Of a stretch of DNA of 15,628 nt, positions 1 to 8,738 are shown piece by piece. The stretch spans positions 1-15,628 of the forward strand of contig CAKVNA010000006.1 of assembly GCA_934776915.1 (NCBI GenBank), in the 5' to 3' direction. Within the stretch, counting starts at the first letter, position 1; each line of letters begins with the position of its first letter. Below the pieces are notes generated by a model, which saw only the letters and a program-made list of their open reading frames with translations, was not told the DNA's origin and ran no database searches. Position numbers and translations under genes: made by a program. The DNA is from an uncultured Clostridia bacterium (GTDB taxonomy: Bacteria > Bacillota > Clostridia > Christensenellales > UBA1242).

Positions 1-2132
1 ATGCAGAGGATAGCGAGCAAAAGTTGATGGACCTTCTTTCAAGAATTCGTCCAGCGGAAATCATTTGCAACGAGCAAATGTTTATGATGTCGCATGACAA
101 AGATATAAGGAATCTTGACTTTTTGCCTCCATTTACAAAACATCTTGACTTTGAATTTGACCTAAACAACGCAAAAGACCTAATAAAGAAACAATTTAAA
201 ATAAGCAGCATTGCAGGTCACGACTTTGCAAAATTAAACAGTGCCATATCTGCCACAGGCGCACTTTTGGGCTATCTTAACGAAACGCAAATGAGAAGTC
301 TAAATCACATAAACAAAATCATCACCGAAAAACATAGTGACTTTATGCACCTAGACTTCAACGCTTGCAGGAATTTGGAACTTGTGGAAAATGCAAAAGA
401 CCACAAGAGGCGTGGCTCTCTTTTGGGACATCTTAACAAAACAAAAACAGCCATGGGGGCAAGACTTCTTGAAAAATGGGTGTTGCAACCCCTTCAGAAT
501 TCAACAGAAATTAACAAACGACTTGATTGCATTGAGGAGTTGTCTGGCAATTCCATTTTGCAAAGTGACCTTGAAGGCTCGCTGGCGGGCATAAGTGATA
601 TTGCAAGAATTTGCTCCAAAATTTCTTACGGCACAATTATGCCAAAAGACTGCATTGCTCTTAAAAATTCGCTTGTGCATACAGTTGACTGTGCAAACTT
701 TGTGGGCGAACTTTCAAAAGAACATTTTGGTGGTCTTTTTCAAGACATAGCCTCTGTCAAAAATTTGGCAGAACTTTTGGACAAAACTTTTGTCGATAGC
801 CCTCCAGCACTCACTTCAAGTGGCGGATATATTAGGGAAGATTTTAATAAGGAACTTTATGAATTAAGGCATATGTCCTCGCAAGCAAAAACATGGCTAA
901 CCGAACTTGAAGCCAAGGAAAAGGAAGAAACGGGCATAAAAGGGCTTAAAGTGGGATATAGCCGAGTGTTTGGCTACTTTATCGAAGTGCCAAAATCTCA
1001 AGCAGATGCAGTGCCATATAGTTTTCAACGCAAGCAAACAATTTCTAATCATGAAAGATTTGTTACAGACGAACTAAAGCAAATTGAAAACAAACTTTTA
1101 AACGCTGAAGAACTTGCTATAAAACTTGAAATGACTATTTTTGAAAACATAAAGGAAAAGTTAAAAGAACTTGTTGAGGATATTCAGCAAGTGGCAAGTG
1201 ATGTGGCATATATTGACACAATTTTGTCGCTTACAAAAGTTGCAAACGAGTGCAATTATGTTAGACCAAAGATAAGCGAAAGATATAAGCATATTAAAAT
1301 TCAAAACGGCAGACATCCTATTGTGGAAGCAAACATGAAAGGTGACTCATTTGTGCCAAATGACGCCTATCTTGACGAAAAAGACGATAGAACTCTTATA
1401 ATAACTGGCCCAAACATGGCGGGCAAAAGCACATATATGCGACAGATTGCACTTATTGTTCTTATGGCTCACATAGGGAGTTTTGTGCCAGCAAGCAGTG
1501 CAGAAATTGCAATTACAGACAGAATTTTCACCAGAATTGGGGCAAGTGATGATTTAAGCAGCGGACAAAGCACATTTATGGTGGAAATGGTGGAAGTTGC
1601 AAACATTCTTAACAATGCTACGCCAAAAAGTCTTGTTATTCTTGACGAAGTGGGCAGAGGCACTGCAACTTATGACGGAATGAGCATTGCTTGGGCTGTT
1701 CTTGAATACATTTCCACAAAAATAAAATGTAAAACACTCTTTTCCACTCATTATCACGAAATTACAACGCTTGAGGGAAAACTTGAGGGCGTCAAGAACT
1801 ACAAGGTCAGCGTAAAGGAATTCAACGGCTCTGTTGTTTTCCTAAGAAAAATTATGCGTGGCAGTGCGGACAAGAGTTTCGGAATTGAAGTCGCTTCACT
1901 TTCGGGAATTTATGAAGAAATAATAAAGCGTGCAAAGAATATTTTGTCGCAACTGGAAAAGAACTCGGTCAAGTTTGACATAAAAGCGTCAACAGAAGAA
2001 AAGACTGAGGGACTTTCTCAAGGCGAAAAGGACAACATTATCAATATGCTAAAGAACATAGACTTAAACAAACTAAGTCCAATGGAAGCCTTTGAAATTG
2101 TTGTAGATTTGAACAGAAAAGTTAGCAAATAA
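1..2132 (+). CDS. mutS: DNA mismatch repair protein MutS, 5'-truncated by the window edge
   Basis: MutS recognises base mismatches and small loops and, through its ATPase, recruits MutL. The frame is open from base 3, with codons reading A-E-D-S-E-Q-K before the first possible TTG/ATG at 24/27, so the gene begins upstream. The visible part starts in the connector domain (SRIRPAEII); by comparison with E. coli and Thermus MutS about 170 N-terminal residues are missing, including the mismatch-contacting Phe-x-Glu domain. Visible motifs are the lever/core region (GLKVGYSRVFGYFIEV), Walker A GPNMAGKST at 1407-1433, the IGASDDLSSGQSTFMVEM signature, Walker B LDEVGRG with Asp-Glu at 1644-1649, and STHYHE. 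The C-terminus ends in the usual helix-turn-helix dimer segment (LSPMEAFEIVVDL). It is the first visible gene of an operon with mutL and miaA. Its promoter is outside the window. Confidence 0.97.
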   Translation, partial: AEDSEQKLMDLLSRIRPAEIICNEQMFMMSHDKDIRNLDFLPPFTKHLDFEFDLNNAKDLIKKQFKISSIAGHDFAKLNSAISATGALLGYLNETQMRSLNHINKIITEKHSDFMHLDFNACRNLELVENAKDHKRRGSLLGHLNKTKTAMGARLLEKWVLQPLQNSTEINKRLDCIEELSGNSILQSDLEGSLAGISDIARICSKISYGTIMPKDCIALKNSLVHTVDCANFVGELSKEHFGGLFQDIASVKNLAELLDKTFVDSPPALTSSGGYIREDFNKELYELRHMSSQAKTWLTELEAKEKEETGIKGLKVGYSRVFGYFIEVPKSQADAVPYSFQRKQTISNHERFVTDELKQIENKLLNAEELAIKLEMTIFENIKEKLKELVEDIQQVASDVAYIDTILSLTKVANECNYVRPKISERYKHIKIQNGRHPIVEANMKGDSFVPNDAYLDEKDDRTLIITGPNMAGKSTYMRQIALIVLMAHIGSFVPASSAEIAITDRIFTRIGASDDLSSGQSTFMVEMVEVANILNNATPKSLVILDEVGRGTATYDGMSIAWAVLEYISTKIKCKTLFSTHYHEITTLEGKLEGVKNYKVSVKEFNGSVVFLRKIMRGSADKSFGIEVASLSGIYEEIIKRAKNILSQLEKNSVKFDIKASTEEKTEGLSQGEKDNIINMLKNIDLNKLSPMEAFEIVVDLNRKVSK

Positions 2133-2142
2133 GGAGAAAATG

Positions 2143-4149
2143 ATGCCAAGAATAAATGTTCTTGAACCAAAGGTTTACAACAGAATATCCGCTGGCGAGG
2201 TGGTCGAAAGACCTGCCTCTGTGGTCAAGGAATTGGTGGAAAATGCACTTGATGCCAAGTCAACTGCAATAACCATTGAAATTGAAGAAGGCGGCACAAA
2301 ACTTATAAGAATAAGTGACAACGGTTGTGGCATTGAATATGATGATTTGCCAAAAGCCTTTATGCCACACGCCACAAGCAAAATTGCAAAAGCAGATGAC
2401 CTAGACAGCATTTCAACACTTGGCTTTAGGGGTGAGGCACTTGCAAGCATAGCCTCTGGTGCCCAAGTGGAACTTGTATCCCGTGCAGAAAATAGTGATA
2501 TCGGTGGCAAAATTTGCATAAATGGTGGGGTTGTAGAGTATAAAGATGTTTGCGGGGCTAGAAATGGAACAATGATTTCCGTTAAGAACTTGTTTTTTAA
2601 TACACCAGCAAGGCTTAAATTCTTGAAGTCTAACAGACAAGAGGGCAGTGCAATAACTTCCATTGTCGAACGACTTATGCTCGCAAACCCAAACATTGCT
2701 ATAAAATATATAGTTGACGGAAGAACTGTTTTCTCTGGCACTGGGCTAGGGCTAAAAAACAAGATTTTTGAAATTTATGGCAGAGAAACAACGGACAATC
2801 TTATTCCAATAGAAACATTATCTGGTGCTTACAAACTTTCTGGCTACATTGCAAAACCAATTTTTTGCAAGGCAAACAAAACTTATCAAACACTTATAGT
2901 AAACGGCAGATATGTTGCAAATTCGCTTGTGTCTGTTGCAGTGTCAAATGCTTACGAGAACTTTTTAATGAAAGGCAAATTTCCACTTTTTGTGCTTAAT
3001 ATTTCACTTCCAAGTGACGAAATTGATGTCAATGTCCACCCAAGCAAAATGGAAATTAAGGTTAGGGAATCAAAGAAGATTTACGACTTAGTTTACAGTG
3101 CAGTTTTGCAAACATTAAGCGAAAGCAACACTCCACTTTTCTATTCTGACGGAACAAATGCCACGGGTGACTTTATGGGCGGCAGTGGAAGCAACTCTTT
3201 TGCCATAAGTGGGCAAGCCAAAATTGATGACGAAGCAAAAACTCCAGAAGTTCCACTTCAAGAAGTGAAAGGCGGGTTTAGTTTTGGCGATATGCAAAAG
3301 TTTGCTGACGAATTAAGCGTCATAAATGTCCACATTCCAAGGCACACAATGGCTGGGGCAGATAGCAGCATGAAAGTGCTTTGCAGTGCCGATTATGAAC
3401 ATTATGGCGAAATAAGAAGGCAAAAAGAAGAACAAGAAAAAGAAGAATTAACACAAAAGACTGAACAGCAAGACGCAAAGGAAAACAGCGAGTCAGAATT
3501 TGAAAAAACACCATTTGTGGCTGGTGACCTTTGGAAAAGTGACAGCAAGCCTTCGCAAGTGGAAATGAACACTGGACTAAATTACAAACTTGTTGGCAGA
3601 CTTTTCAATACCTATGTTTTGATTGAAATTGGGGATAATTTTATTATGATTGACCAGCACGCAGGTCACGAGCGAGTGCTTTTTGACAAGTTTACAAAAA
3701 TGTTTGAAGAAAAGAAAATGATTGCTCAGCCACTTATTGTGCCATATGTTTTTGAAGTAAACGAAGAAGAAAAGACACTTGTTGAAGACAACCTTGATGT
3801 GTTTTCATCTCTTGGGTTTGAGGTCGAAAGTTTTGGCAATAAGACTTACAAAATCTCATCAATTCCAGCGCTTCTTGACGGAATAAATCTTGAGGAATTT
3901 GTGCAAGAAAGTTTGCAAAATTTGACCAAAATCTCGCCAACAAATGAGCAAATAAAAAATCATTTTGCAACTTGTGCGTGCAAGGCGGCAGTTAAAGGCG
4001 GACAAAATTTAAGTGACGGCGAAATTGAAATTTTGCTGGAGCAAATTTCAAAAGAGGGCAGAATTTTGCAATGCCCACACGGAAGACCTGTGTGCATAAA
4101 GTTTTCAAAATATGAAATAGAAAAAATGTTTAAGAGGATTGTTTCGTGA
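2143..4149 (+). CDS. mutL: DNA mismatch repair protein MutL, endonuclease type
   Basis: MutL links MutS to strand incision. The N-terminal GHKL ATPase shows catalytic Glu30 (KELVENALDA), DNGCG 59-63, HATSKI and GFRGE 94-98. A charged linker (about 340-480) leads to the C-terminal dimerisation/nicking domain. The metal-site motif DQHA(x)2E(x)4E appears as DQHAGHERVLFD at 504-515, with Asp instead of the final Glu. Other nuclease motifs are present: ACKAAVK, CPHGRP and the C-terminal FKR. QPLIVP at about 529-534 fits a beta-clamp-binding motif like that of Bacillus MutL, so this should be a nicking MutL. Two ATGs stand in tandem at 2140 and 2143. I prefer 2143, because the Shine-Dalgarno AAGGAG (2131-2136, overlapping the mutS stop) is 6 nt from it but only 3 nt from 2140, and MutL proteins usually begin M-P-x-I. 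Length 668 residues. Confidence 0.97.
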   Translation: MPRINVLEPKVYNRISAGEVVERPASVVKELVENALDAKSTAITIEIEEGGTKLIRISDNGCGIEYDDLPKAFMPHATSKIAKADDLDSISTLGFRGEALASIASGAQVELVSRAENSDIGGKICINGGVVEYKDVCGARNGTMISVKNLFFNTPARLKFLKSNRQEGSAITSIVERLMLANPNIAIKYIVDGRTVFSGTGLGLKNKIFEIYGRETTDNLIPIETLSGAYKLSGYIAKPIFCKANKTYQTLIVNGRYVANSLVSVAVSNAYENFLMKGKFPLFVLNISLPSDEIDVNVHPSKMEIKVRESKKIYDLVYSAVLQTLSESNTPLFYSDGTNATGDFMGGSGSNSFAISGQAKIDDEAKTPEVPLQEVKGGFSFGDMQKFADELSVINVHIPRHTMAGADSSMKVLCSADYEHYGEIRRQKEEQEKEELTQKTEQQDAKENSESEFEKTPFVAGDLWKSDSKPSQVEMNTGLNYKLVGRLFNTYVLIEIGDNFIMIDQHAGHERVLFDKFTKMFEEKKMIAQPLIVPYVFEVNEEEKTLVEDNLDVFSSLGFEVESFGNKTYKISSIPALLDGINLEEFVQESLQNLTKISPTNEQIKNHFATCACKAAVKGGQNLSDGEIEILLEQISKEGRILQCPHGRPVCIKFSKYEIEKMFKRIVS

Positions 4150-5057
4150 AAGTTTTGATTATTGGCGGGGCAACTGCAAGTGGCAAAACGGCGTTTGCTA
4201 TCGAATGTGCCAAGCGTTTTAATGGCGAAATTGTGTCGTGTGATAGCATGCAAATTTATCGTGACCTAAACATTGGCACAGCAAAACCTACCAAGGAAGA
4301 ATTGTCCCAAGCAAAGCACCATATGATTGACATTGTTGCAGCGGGGGATAGTTTTAGCGTTCAGCAATATGTCACACTTGCTAGAAAGATAATTTCGGAT
4401 ATTTCTTCCCGTGGAAAGTTGCCAATTATTGTTGGCGGAACGGGACTTTATATTCGTGGACTTTTGTATCCATATTCTTTTGCAAATGCTCCAAAAAATG
4501 ACACAATTAGGAATAAATACAATCAAATCTTGCAAGAAAAAGGGAAGGAATATCTTTATAATATTTTAAGAACTCTTGACCCAGTTTCTTGCGAAAAAAT
4601 AAGCATAAACGATACAAAAAGGGTTATACGAGCCATTGAAATTTGCGAAATAACGGGCAAGCCAAAGTCAAGCCACACACAAGAAGAAAAGCCCCTTTAT
4701 GACTGCATTTTTGTCGCTTTAAATCCCCCAAGAGAAGTGCTTTATGACAGAATCAACAAAAGGGTTGAGAACATGTTTTCTCTGGGGCTTGAAGACGAAA
4801 TAAAAGCCCTTTTAGACACTCACAAAGTCAACAAAGACAGCCAAAGCATGCAAGCCATTGGATATAAAGAATTTTTTGACTATTTTGACGGCAAAAAGAC
4901 AATTCAAGAAACAAAAGAACAAATAAAGCAAGACTCAAGACATTATGCCAAAAGGCAACTCACTTTTTTCCGTGGGTTTGGTGATGTGTATTGGTTTGAC
5001 CCAAAGGACAAAAAAACAGCCATTGAATATATTGCAAACGAGCTTAATAAAGAGTAA
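4146..5057 (+). CDS. miaA: tRNA dimethylallyltransferase MiaA
   Basis: MiaA transfers a dimethylallyl group to N6 of adenosine 37 in tRNAs that read codons beginning with U, which stabilises codon pairing. The 303-residue length is normal. The P-loop is GATASGKT (residues 8-15). SCDSMQIYRDLNIGTAKP (31-48) contains the conserved catalytic Asp33. HHMIDIV, GGTGLY (97-102) and the C-terminal YAKRQLTFFRGF complete the family signature. The start is GTG at 4146, overlapping the mutL stop (GTGA), with a Shine-Dalgarno AAGAGGA at 4132-4138 inside mutL, so translation is probably coupled to mutL. It is the last gene of the mutS-mutL-miaA operon and is followed by an intrinsic terminator. Confidence 0.97.
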   Translation: MKVLIIGGATASGKTAFAIECAKRFNGEIVSCDSMQIYRDLNIGTAKPTKEELSQAKHHMIDIVAAGDSFSVQQYVTLARKIISDISSRGKLPIIVGGTGLYIRGLLYPYSFANAPKNDTIRNKYNQILQEKGKEYLYNILRTLDPVSCEKISINDTKRVIRAIEICEITGKPKSSHTQEEKPLYDCIFVALNPPREVLYDRINKRVENMFSLGLEDEIKALLDTHKVNKDSQSMQAIGYKEFFDYFDGKKTIQETKEQIKQDSRHYAKRQLTFFRGFGDVYWFDPKDKKTAIEYIANELNKE

Positions 5058-5100
5058 CGGTTACAATAGATAAGGATTAACCATAATGATATTGATATTA

Positions 5101-5135
5101 AAAAACACACAAACGGGGGAGTTTGTGTGTTTTTT
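5101..5135. terminator. Long bidirectional intrinsic terminator between convergent genes
   Basis: A perfect 14-bp inverted repeat (5101-5114 with 5121-5134) with a six-base GGGGGA loop ends in a T run on the plus strand. The A run on the left arm becomes a T run on the minus strand. It lies 43 nt after miaA and about 75 nt after the stop of the minus-strand gene at 5210, so it can end both transcripts. Confidence 0.9.
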
Positions 5136-5209
5136 GACAAATTTATATATCCTAACTATTTCAAATTATATTTTTCTAAAGATATTTTAGTTTAAAACTT
5201 TTACATCAG

Positions 5210-6607
5210 TTATTCCCTTTCAAAATCAAATCCAAATGAGTCATTGTCTGGGAATGGATTGCTTGGAGTTGCTATTCCTTGGTCGGCTCCAATTGATGTA
5301 TTCCCATTGCTTGGAGTTTCATCATAGTGACCTGTGTCATAAGAGATGTTTCCTTTGCCACCAGTTGGATTGTCTGGATTAACAGGATTGTCTGGATTAA
5401 CAGGATTGTCTGGAGTGCTTGGGTTGCTTGGAGTAAGTTTAACATTGTGTCTAATTGCCCCAGATACACTTGAAAGGTCCGGGGTATATTTAACATTTTT
5501 GCCCCCCCAAGTAATTTTTATTCCAGCACTTGCAACAGCAGCCCCGTTGTTTAGAAAGTCACCAAATGTTGCATTTTTGCCAAGAGGAATGCCTGTGCCA
5601 GCAACAACTGATGTGTAGAATTGTGTGTGTTCGGAAAGATTTACGCTAAGAGCCACGCCCATTGCAAGGTCAAAGTTAATGCCTTTTCCAGAAACAACAA
5701 GGGAAGGACCCGCTGCAAAAGAGAACATCAATCCCTCATTTTTGGAAACAGCAACAGTTGTTGATGGTGATGTTGCAACCTGTGCATTTGCTTTGCTATC
5801 AAAACTAACGCCGGTATTAAGTGAGAAGTCAATATTTTTTTCTTCAGCCTTTGTTTCAACTTTTTCTTCTACTGCTGGTTTTGGAGCAGTTGGAATGTGT
5901 ATTTCTTCTTGAGGAACGATAACATCTACATTTTCCATTATTGGAGTTTCAGTTTCAGATGTTTCAACATCTTCCAAAATATATCCCGTTGGCTTTTCTG
6001 CTTTTTGTGATTGAGCTGGAGTTTTGACTTCTTCTTGAGCTTTAACTTCTTCTACAACTGGTTCAACCTTTTCCTCTTCAACTGAAGATTGAGCAACACC
6101 ACGATATGTCACTTGTGTCTTAAAATTATTTTTAATCTCTTCAGCGGTCAAGTGGCGTGTTGTGCCTGTTCCAGTTTTGGTTGCAGATTTTTCTTCTTTG
6201 CGTTCTTGCAAATATTGTGCAATCTTATCTTCTTTTGACACTTCAGCCTTAACATTGATAACAAGTGCAGGTTGATTTTCTTCTGTCACAACTTCTTGAG
6301 TTTCAACTTCCACAACCCCTTGTTCTGTTTCAACTTTTTCAGTTGTTGCTGGAGCAGTTGGAAGGGCAACAATAACATCGGCTGATGTTTCTTCTTGCAC
6401 AATTTGAGTGTGATTTGGTTGGCTAAAATCATTAAATGCTTCAAGAGCTTCCTTGTCTATTGATTTTGACTTGCCACCAAGAACAGCACTTGCAATAGCC
6501 CCTGCAAGGAAAGCCCCTGCACCAACAGTCATAAAGCCCTGTTTAACTCTTCTTGAAGCCTTGTTTGTGATTGAACTTGTAGCCTTTTTTTCTTTCTTTT
6601 CTCCCAT
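5210..6607 (-). CDS. Membrane-anchored low-complexity protein with a beta-rich domain, function unknown
   Basis: I do not recognise this 465-residue protein. The start is ATG at 6607 with a Shine-Dalgarno AGGGGG (plus positions 6616-6621) 8 nt upstream and a consensus promoter. Order: Lys/Arg-rich N-terminus (1-23); one hydrophobic segment (24-45, Ala/Gly-rich), probably an uncleaved membrane anchor with the rest outside; a long Glu/Val/Thr/Pro-rich region (about 60-255), probably disordered; and a compact region (258-370) of alternating hydrophobic residues and Gly, including GLMFSFAAGPSLVVSG and INFDLAMGVALSVNL, which looks like beta strands of a sheet or small barrel. Then come a Pro-Asn-Asp repeat (NPDNPV, about 392-414) and an acidic, Gly/Asn-rich end. 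No LPXTG motif is visible. It sits alone between two divergent or convergent housekeeping units. A surface or envelope role is inference. Confidence 0.85.
   Translation of the reverse strand: MGEKKEKKATSSITNKASRRVKQGFMTVGAGAFLAGAIASAVLGGKSKSIDKEALEAFNDFSQPNHTQIVQEETSADVIVALPTAPATTEKVETEQGVVEVETQEVVTEENQPALVINVKAEVSKEDKIAQYLQERKEEKSATKTGTGTTRHLTAEEIKNNFKTQVTYRGVAQSSVEEEKVEPVVEEVKAQEEVKTPAQSQKAEKPTGYILEDVETSETETPIMENVDVIVPQEEIHIPTAPKPAVEEKVETKAEEKNIDFSLNTGVSFDSKANAQVATSPSTTVAVSKNEGLMFSFAAGPSLVVSGKGINFDLAMGVALSVNLSEHTQFYTSVVAGTGIPLGKNATFGDFLNNGAAVASAGIKITWGGKNVKYTPDLSSVSGAIRHNVKLTPSNPSTPDNPVNPDNPVNPDNPTGGKGNISYDTGHYDETPSNGNTSIGADQGIATPSNPFPDNDSFGFDFERE
5367..5414. repeat. 18-bp tandem repeat inside the 465-residue protein gene
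   Basis: Two exact copies of an 18-bp unit (5367-5384, 5385-5402) and a 12-bp partial third copy (5403-5414). On the minus strand it encodes the six-residue repeat NPDNPV in the Pro-rich stretch near the C-terminus. The exact identity of copies suggests recent slippage, and the unit is in frame, so copy number could vary without breaking the gene. Confidence 0.9.
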
Positions 6608-6639
6608 AAAAATTTCCCCCTATGCTTTTTATTGTCTGT

Positions 6640-6668
6640 ATTATATATTATTTTCACCCCATTGTCAA
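6640..6668 (-). promoter_or_regulatory. Perfect consensus sigma-70/sigma-A promoter for the 465-residue protein gene
   Basis: On the minus strand, TTGACA (6668-6663) and TATAAT (6645-6640) are separated by exactly 17 bp. Transcription would begin near 6633, giving a leader of about 26 nt that holds the AGGGGG ribosome site. Both hexamers match the consensus completely, which predicts strong expression. Confidence 0.85.
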
Positions 6669-6822
6669 TAGGTTGGCAATTTATTGTAAGTTTGCACAAA
6701 TAAATGCAATTTTTTGCACGAAAATGTCCAATTTTTTTGGCTAAAATATGTGGTTAACGAGAAAATTTTGTGTTTTAAAGAAAAAATTTTTAAAACTTTG
6801 CCCGCTTTTTGTTAAAAAAATA

Positions 6823-6851
6823 TAGACAACAAATCTTCAAAATGATATAAT
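6823..6851 (+). promoter_or_regulatory. Promoter of aspS
   Basis: TAGACA (6823-6828) and TATAAT (6846-6851) are 17 bp apart, with TGA just before the -10 (extended -10). The predicted start of transcription is near 6858. The short leader, about 34 nt, has no room for a T-box, and it makes the in-frame TTG at 6856 an unlikely start for aspS. Confidence 0.8.
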
Positions 6852-6891
6852 TCATTTGGATAAAAATCTTACATGCTTAAAGAGGAAAATT

Positions 6892-8658
6892 ATGATTAGT
6901 TTGAAAAACAACATTTATAGAAGCCATATGTGTGGAAGTTTGAACGCAAAACACATTGGGGCAGAAGTCAGAGTCGCTGGCTGGGTCAATAACATAAGAA
7001 AAATGGGCGGTCTAACATTTTTGACCATTCGTGACCAAAGCGGCGTTGTACAAGTTTTTGTGGAAGATGAAAAGCTTGTCGAAGGTCTAACTCGTGAAAG
7101 CACCGTCACAATAACAGGAATTGTCCGTTCAAGAGGTGAGAAAAATATAAATTCCGACATGGCAACGGGCGAAATTGAAGTTTTGGCAAAAAGTGTCAAA
7201 ATTTTGGGGCTATGCAGCGAGGTTTTGCCTTATGAAATTTTAAAAGCGCGTGACCAAAACGAAAACACTCGACTAAAATATAGATATCTTGACTTAAGAA
7301 ACGAGAAAAATATGCAAAATATCGTCTTAAGGGCACAACTCCTAGAGTTTTTGCGTCAACAAATGAGGGAACTTGAATTTTTGGAAATTCAAACCCCAAT
7401 TCTCACTTCGTCAAGCCCAGAAGGTGCAAGAGACTTCCTTGTTCCAAGCAGACTTAACCCAGGGAAATTCTACGCATTGCCACAGAGTCCACAACAATTC
7501 AAACAACTTTTGATGCTCAGCGGCTTTACAAGATATTTCCAAATTGCTCCATGCTTTAGAGATGAAGATGCTCGTGCAGACAGAAGCCCAGGTGAATTTT
7601 ATCAACTTGACTTTGAATTGAGTTTTGCAACACAAGAAGATGTTTTGGATGTTATGGAGAAGGTTCTTTATAACACACTCACACACTTCAGCACATTGTC
7701 TGTTGAAAAGCCACCATTCAGAAGAATAAAATTCTGGGACTCCATGCTCACATACGGCTCAGATAAGCCAGACCTCAGAAACCCACTTGTGCTTGTAGAT
7801 TTGACTGATGAGTTCAAATCTCACAATTTTTCAGTCATCGGTGGCAAAAACATTTTTGCAATTAAAGCCCAAGCAAACAATATGGGAAGAAGATTCTTTG
7901 ACGCAGTCACCGACTTTCTTAAACTTCAAGGGGCAGGCGGACTTGTGTATCTTAAATATGACGGCGAAGCCTTGGGTGGACCAGCGGCAAAATATTTCAG
8001 CGAAGACGACTTTGGCAAACTTAATGCAAAACTAAATCTTGTTGCGGGCGACACTATATTTATTGTTGCTGATGTAAACAGACTAAAAGCTATGAAACTT
8101 GCAGGACTTTTGAGAAACGAACTTGGGGAAAGACTTGACCTCGTTGACAAAACTTGCTTTAAGCCTTGCTTTGTTGTTGACTTCCCATTCTATGAAGAAG
8201 ATGACGAAGGAAAGGTGGAATTTTCGCACAACCCATTCTCCATGCCTCAAGGCGAAATGGACTCTTTGAAAAACAAAAAACCACTTGATATTTTGGCATA
8301 TCAATATGACCTTGTTCTAAATGGCGTTGAACTTGCAAGTGGTGCTGTGAGAAATCACAACCCAGAAATCATGGTTGAAGCCTTTAGAATTGCAGGCTAT
8401 TCGCAAGATGTTGTCGAAAACAAATTTCCAGCACTCTACAACGCTTTCCGTTATGGCGCACCTCCACACGCTGGTGCAGCAATCGGCTTTGACAGACTGC
8501 TTATGTTCTTATGCGGGGAAGATAGCATAAAAGAAGTTATAGCATTCCCACTAAACAAGTCTGCTCAAGACCCACTTATGGGCGCTCCAAATGAAGTTTT
8601 CCCACAACAACTAAAAGATGTCCACATCAAACTTGTTCCAGTGGAAAAACCTGAATAA
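6892..8658 (+). CDS. aspS: Aspartyl-tRNA synthetase
   Basis: It charges tRNA-Asp with aspartate in the cytoplasm. The ATG at 6892 is chosen because AGAGGA (6881-6886) lies 5 nt upstream and the protein then begins with the normal RSHMCG anticodon-binding OB domain; 588 residues is a usual bacterial length. Class II motif 2 is at 222-231 (FRDEDARADR) and motif 3 at 532-535 (GFDR). The bacterial GAD insertion lies between them. Within the OB domain Met38 stands where non-discriminating enzymes usually have His, and Lys84 is present, so I infer a tRNA-Asp-specific (discriminating) enzyme. Motif 2 continues as SPGEFYQLDFE, one residue longer than the common QPEFTQ form, and the C-terminus has AQDPLMGAP. 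Both resemble alphaproteobacterial AspRS as I remember it. Transcribed alone, with its own promoter and terminator. Confidence 0.97.
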   Translation: MISLKNNIYRSHMCGSLNAKHIGAEVRVAGWVNNIRKMGGLTFLTIRDQSGVVQVFVEDEKLVEGLTRESTVTITGIVRSRGEKNINSDMATGEIEVLAKSVKILGLCSEVLPYEILKARDQNENTRLKYRYLDLRNEKNMQNIVLRAQLLEFLRQQMRELEFLEIQTPILTSSSPEGARDFLVPSRLNPGKFYALPQSPQQFKQLLMLSGFTRYFQIAPCFRDEDARADRSPGEFYQLDFELSFATQEDVLDVMEKVLYNTLTHFSTLSVEKPPFRRIKFWDSMLTYGSDKPDLRNPLVLVDLTDEFKSHNFSVIGGKNIFAIKAQANNMGRRFFDAVTDFLKLQGAGGLVYLKYDGEALGGPAAKYFSEDDFGKLNAKLNLVAGDTIFIVADVNRLKAMKLAGLLRNELGERLDLVDKTCFKPCFVVDFPFYEEDDEGKVEFSHNPFSMPQGEMDSLKNKKPLDILAYQYDLVLNGVELASGAVRNHNPEIMVEAFRIAGYSQDVVENKFPALYNAFRYGAPPHAGAAIGFDRLLMFLCGEDSIKEVIAFPLNKSAQDPLMGAPNEVFPQQLKDVHIKLVPVEKPE

Positions 8659-8663
8659 TATGC

Positions 8664-8693
8664 AAAAAAAGCCTTCTTTTAGAAGGTTTTTTT
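8664..8693. terminator. Intrinsic terminator after aspS, probably bidirectional
   Basis: Stem CCTTCT (8672-8677) pairs with AGAAGG (8681-8686) around a TTT loop, flanked by seven A's on the left and seven T's on the right, which extend the stem. It starts 5 nt after the aspS stop. The convergent gene ending at 8739 can use the opposite strand. Confidence 0.88.
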
Positions 8694-8738
8694 ATGCAAA
8701 AAATTATCAAAAATATAGCAAAATTCTATTAAAAATTG

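Noticed and set aside
2175..2762. A 195-residue minus-strand frame inside mutL
   Set aside because: It is a shadow of mutL's strong codon bias, with no ribosome site or family likeness.
6856..6891. Upstream TTG extension of aspS
   Set aside because: It begins at the predicted transcript start, has no ribosome site, and adds residues absent from AspRS proteins.
6858..6891. T-box or riboswitch before aspS
   Set aside because: The predicted leader is only about 34 nt and lacks a T-box sequence or stem structure.
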